A DNA stretch of 64,000 bases from NIOZ-UU13 sp041862635 (GTDB taxonomy: Bacteria > Planctomycetota > Phycisphaerae > Sedimentisphaerales > Anaerobacaceae). Each line of letters starts with the position of its first letter. Positions within the stretch are counted from its first letter, which is position 1. The DNA is taken from positions 15,836 through 79,835 of the forward strand of contig JBGVTO010000314.1 in the NCBI GenBank assembly GCA_041862635.1, given 5' to 3'. The notes below the pieces were generated by a model that saw nothing but the letters and a program-made list of their open reading frames with translations, was not told the origin of the DNA and did not search any database. Positions 61,231 to 64,000 of this stretch are shown here, in pieces. Made by a program: the position numbers and the translations under genes.

Positions 61231-61775
61231 GTTTGCACCTCATAAATTTCTGTTTCCTTTGGCTGCTGCAACGACTTACGCAGCATGGCATAGGCCCGTG
61301 ATAATGTTTTTGTAACTGTACCCAACGGCATGTCGAGCTGCTCAGCTACCTGTGAGCATGAGCTGCCGCCGTAATATCGCAGCAGAACAACTCTACGGTA
61401 GCTTTCAGGCAGCTCGGCTATTGCCGCTTCGAGCCCGTAATCCTGAGATAATTCCGGGCTGGCAGCTTCGGCAGAGAACGAACGGATAACTTCCCGCTGT
61501 CGATGGAGCTGTTCTTTCCTCCGGTGCTCTTTTGCCACACGGTCGGCGATACCGAGCAGCCAGGAATAGAACGAACCGTGCTTTTTTAGCTTGTTCATAT
61601 TGAAGTAGGCCCGCACGAGAGATTCCTGAGCGGCTTCTTCGGCCTTATCCTTACTGCCCAATTTACCGGCCAGATGGGCAAGTAAAACCGCCTGATAACG
61701 CCGAACTATATAGCGATAATCATCCGGATGGCCATCCAGGCAACGCTCAATGTAGTATGTATCAGTCTCAGACAT
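61227..61775 (-). CDS. ECF RNA polymerase sigma factor, copy 2
   Basis: This 182-residue factor has region 2 near 20-90 (YIVRRYQAVLLAHLAGKLGSKDKAEEAAQESLVRAYFNM, WLLGIADRVAKEHRRK) and region 4 near 120-170 (LPESYRRVVLLRYYGGSSCSQVAEQLDMPLGTVTKTLSRAYAMLRK). It is only distantly similar to copy 1. Coupled to its zinc-finger partner by a 4-bp overlap. GAGG precedes the ATG. Confidence 0.93.
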   Translation of the reverse strand: MSETDTYYIERCLDGHPDDYRYIVRRYQAVLLAHLAGKLGSKDKAEEAAQESLVRAYFNMNKLKKHGSFYSWLLGIADRVAKEHRRKEQLHRQREVIRSFSAEAASPELSQDYGLEAAIAELPESYRRVVLLRYYGGSSCSQVAEQLDMPLGTVTKTLSRAYAMLRKSLQQPKETEIYEVQT

Positions 61776-61805
61776 ATCAGCACCTCAATAAATTCTTAAT
61801 TATCC

Positions 61806-61849
61806 GTGTTCTCACCATATAGTGCGGGATTAGCCGGTTTTGCGACAGG
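61806..61849. repeat. 44-bp repeat, copy 2
   Basis: GTGTTCTCACCATATAGTGC then GGATTAGC and TTTGCGACAGG, the partner of 58727-58770. It lies just upstream of sigma copy 2. Confidence 0.6.
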
Positions 61850-61859
61850 AAAAAATAAA

Positions 61860-62260
61860 ATTGCTTTTTCAGCAGCTTCCCAAGGGGCTTTTTTTCTTCA
61901 AGTTCCTTTGGGGCAGGATTTTGAAATTGGGTTTGATTGGGTTTGTTTTGTTGGGGCCTTATGGTGGTATCATTTTCATAATCCTTTGTAATATATAATT
62001 TTACGTTCATTTTGGCCTTTTTGGAAATTGGGTTTGAATTGGGTTTGTTTTTTCGGAATGCGAAATCACCTTTTTTTCTGTAATCCTTTGTTATAAGTGA
62101 GTTTACATTCATTTTGACCTTTCGTAAATTGGCTTTGTTTGGGTTTGAATTGGGTTTGTTTTCACCAAGTGTCCAATTGTGTTTATTTTCATAAGCCATT
62201 TGTGAAAAGATACTTACGTTCATTTGGGTGTCTTGGAAATTGGGTTTGTTTTGCATAAAA
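61860..62260. repeat. Tandem ~100-bp repeat encoding NKPN...KMNV units
   Basis: About three and a half imperfect units of roughly 100 bp (GGAAATTGGGTTTG, TTACGTTCATTTTG words at about 62002, 62104 and 62215). The minus strand is open through all of them (61777-62361, 194 codons) and reads NKPNSNP...KMNV...ITKDY repeatedly. Unit lengths in codons are about 30, 37 and 34. I treat it as a repeat that happens to stay open; expression is unproven. Confidence 0.6.
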
Positions 62261-62361
62261 TGAGCTGATTTGTATAGGGTTCTCGACAGATGTAGAGGGC
62301 AGAATGCCAAATGATTATTGATTATTGATAAATGATTATTGGTTTTTGACTGTATCATCAT

Positions 62362-62779
62362 ATTGGGTAAGGAGTTATCTGTCAGCCTGAAATCCGAAAT
62401 CCTAATATCGAAATCCTAAACAAATTCGAAAATCAAATGTTCAAATGACCAAAACGGGGTAAGGGATCCTATCTTATTGATTATTGGCTATTAGTTAATT
62501 TGTGAGTTGTTCATTGGTTAAATGGCCAATTTGGGTAATATAGTTAATTGGTAATTGGTGATTGACTCCGTTCGAGGAAGGCCGGTTCTCCGATATTGAC
62601 TATTAACGACCATTCATCTTCGTTAACTGCGTATTATACCACATTTATCATTAAAAATCAAGTTAAATCAAAGAAATTGGCCCTTCGACTCCGCTCAGGA
62701 TGAAGAGGATTAGGGGTTAGTATAAACCGGCGAGCTCTGGTGTAAGTAAATATTTTTTTCGGCGGAATTTAGAAAAAGA
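62362..62779. other. AT-rich repeat-filled spacer
   Basis: No gene. It contains CCTAATATCGAAATCCTAAAC and CAAATGTTCAAATGACC words related to 13236-13384, TTAATTGGTAATTGG-type runs near 62510-62560, and CCCTTCGACTCCGCTCAGGATG near 62682, another CCTGAGC-type element. Confidence 0.5.
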
Positions 62780-62820
62780 AAAGGCCGGGCCCTGCTTGTC
62801 GTTGGCAGGGCTCGGCCTTT
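62780..62820 (-). terminator. Strong terminator of partner copy 3
   Basis: A 16-bp stem (62780-62795 with 62805-62820, one mismatch) and 9-nt loop, with a pyrimidine-rich run on the minus strand. It shares CTGCTTGTCG-TGGCAGGG with the terminator at 59865. Confidence 0.8.
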
Positions 62821-62843
62821 GTAATAAACATTGTTCGGCGAAT

Positions 62844-64000
62844 CTACTTCGGCAGATTCTCCGGTTCCACATCCTTTACGCTTAAATCACCGTAGATAAC
62901 GCGGTAATTCTCAGAACCTTTCGGACGATACCAGAAGATAGCGGTGTTAGCATCACCGAATTTTACGTCCTCGCCGGTATAACGCCAGTTGCTATCAGCA
63001 GGCAACTGCGTTAGAAACATTATCCCGCGATATATTGTCATTGCAGCCCGTTTACGCTGCTGCTCCGTAGTCTGGCCGTCACCAAACTTGCCCTGCTGCT
63101 CCATCTCCATTGAGACTTTCTGAAGCTCCATAGGATTAAACGTCGGTGGGAACGTACCATCTTTAGTCCAGCTCGACCACGCCCGAAGATATTCGATCAG
63201 GTCCTGCTCTGTAACTCCGGATACGTCCGCCTGAACTTCCACACGTGTGTAACCTTCCGGCGGAGTAAGACTAAAGAGCGAGTCTTCCAGTTCAACGTCA
63301 AACTGGAAATCGGTCATAACCACGTTCATGCCGGGAGCATTTATAAACTCGGTCTCCACACGAACCAGGTCACGCGTTTGCGGGTCGATCCAGACAGTGT
63401 TAATCACATCCTCTTCAGTTACGCGGAATCCCTGCAATACCCGGCCGTCTATTTCTCTGGTTCCGAGCTCTTCATCCGCCCGGTCGGGAAGCGTTCTTAA
63501 TTTTTCGATAACATTGAACTGTTGCTGAGCCGGATCATTCGGCAGATTGGACATTTCCATTTCGATGTATTGTTTTCTCGTTGGAAGGGTGCTGAGGCCC
63601 TTTCCCTGGGTCCAATCTATTACCGTGACGAAACCGCCGGGCATTGTCGTTCGCATGTGCCCCGGCTTCTTGAAAGCTATTTCAATTTCTGTAGTTGCGT
63701 TCGCAGTGTAAATCATCGTGCGGGCATTGTGTAACCTTTCGACAATTTCCGCATAGGCGGTGCTTGTCATGCTAACCGAATCACTGAGGAAATGTAAACC
63801 AACAAGCACTGCAATAATGATTACCGCGGCGGCGGCTATTCTTGTAATTGGACTCTTCATAATTTTTCTCCTTAAGATTTGTAAGACGATTATCCGTGTC
63901 GCGGGTCGCTGTTCGGCTTCGTTGAAGACAGAGAGCATTTGTCTGCGCAGGTCTTCACGATGCTTCGGATTCGGCTCGGTATCGATTTTAAGCCGATTGA
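62844..64000 (-). CDS. LolA-like sigma-factor partner, copy 3 (5' end outside window)
   Basis: The frame is open to the right edge: upstream of the ATG at 63938 it reads NRLKIDTEPNPKHREDLRRQ, which resembles the N-terminal module of copy 1. So the gene starts beyond 64000. At least 385 residues are visible: a cytoplasmic module, membrane segment MKSPITRIAAAAVIIIAVLVG, and the LolA-like part ending IYGDLSVKDVEPENLPK. ATG 63860, with AAGGAG 7 nt upstream, is an internal start. A sigma gene is expected just outside the window. Confidence 0.72.
   Translation of the reverse strand, partial: NRLKIDTEPNPKHREDLRRQMLSVFNEAEQRPATRIIVLQILRRKIMKSPITRIAAAAVIIIAVLVGLHFLSDSVSMTSTAYAEIVERLHNARTMIYTANATTEIEIAFKKPGHMRTTMPGGFVTVIDWTQGKGLSTLPTRKQYIEMEMSNLPNDPAQQQFNVIEKLRTLPDRADEELGTREIDGRVLQGFRVTEEDVINTVWIDPQTRDLVRVETEFINAPGMNVVMTDFQFDVELEDSLFSLTPPEGYTRVEVQADVSGVTEQDLIEYLRAWSSWTKDGTFPPTFNPMELQKVSMEMEQQGKFGDGQTTEQQRKRAAMTIYRGIMFLTQLPADSNWRYTGEDVKFGDANTAIFWYRPKGSENYRVIYGDLSVKDVEPENLPK
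63858..63873 (-). promoter_or_regulatory. Internal ribosome site and ATG in partner copy 3
   Basis: AAGGAG (63873-63868), 7-nt spacer, ATG (63860-63858), in frame before the membrane segment as in copies 1 and 2. Confidence 0.65.

Noticed and set aside
61860..62260. CRISPR-like tandem array
   Set aside because: Units are about 100 bp, imperfect and contiguous, with no short constant repeat and unique spacers.
1..64000. tRNA, rRNA, known riboswitch or insertion-sequence transposase
   Set aside because: Scanned by eye for T-loop words, transposase motifs and known leader cores; nothing convincing. A covariance-model search could still find something.

Overview
The window looks like a chromosome segment from a planctomycete, most likely of the Phycisphaerae/Sedimentisphaerales type. 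This is inference from gene content, with no marker search done. The reasons are four Tat-exported sulfatases, a TIM-barrel/PmoA fusion beside a Gfo/Idh/MocA oxidoreductase, a PA14/CBM surface protein, ECF sigma genes paired with large membrane LolA-like partners, and many dispersed palindromic and AT-rich intergenic repeats. GC is moderate, with AT-rich spacers. I saw no tRNA, rRNA or CRISPR array.

Layout. 1-1824 (-): end of an unidentified gene, a cupin and ftsW. 2230-4744 (+): a sulfatase and an amidohydrolase. 5266-12121 (+): ppdK, guaA and a GT-C-like membrane protein; ppdK and guaA have near-consensus promoters. 24615-12180 (-): a housekeeping block of accD, a three-gene envelope system (C25-type peptidase, inactive-transglutaminase 7TM protein, ATP-grasp ligase), hisC, hisB, ispF, cysS and ruvC-ruvA-ruvB. 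30643-24875 (-): a sulfatase, gap, pgk, a nucleotidyltransferase with a small partner, and rpe. 30916-39672 (+): a 993-residue secreted modular protein with a structured leader, murG, and a three-gene carbohydrate cluster. 45613-39678 (-): a GntR-ABC-permease locus in which one permease is split in two and its paralogue is fused. 45910-53868: a frameshifted MGMT-like gene (+), a DUF1573 lipoprotein (-), a TPR lipoprotein, tilS and two sulfatases (+). 64000-53986 (-): a signalling region with two ECF sigma/partner pairs, a third partner gene running off the right edge, a PadR operon and two paralogous secreted proteins.

The best candidate for an under-described system is 18695-23770. An anchored gingipain-fold peptidase is translationally coupled to a UUP1-type membrane protein whose transglutaminase Cys is Thr, and to an alpha-L-glutamate-ligase-like ATP-grasp enzyme. 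This suggests peptide ligation and cleavage at the cell envelope, with a cysteine peptidase where I recall a retropepsin-like enzyme in related clusters. The second candidate is the sigma-partner family at 53986-64000. All three genes carry an in-frame internal Shine-Dalgarno and ATG, always 7 nt apart, exactly between a variable N-terminal module and the conserved membrane/LolA-like part, which suggests two products per gene.

The region also carries many repeats: a 66-bp TGTCA-bounded palindromic element, CCTGAGCGAAG-type elements, CAGAAGTCAG runs and a tandem unit encoding NKPN...KMNV. At least two have entered coding sequence in frame, in tilS and in one sulfatase.
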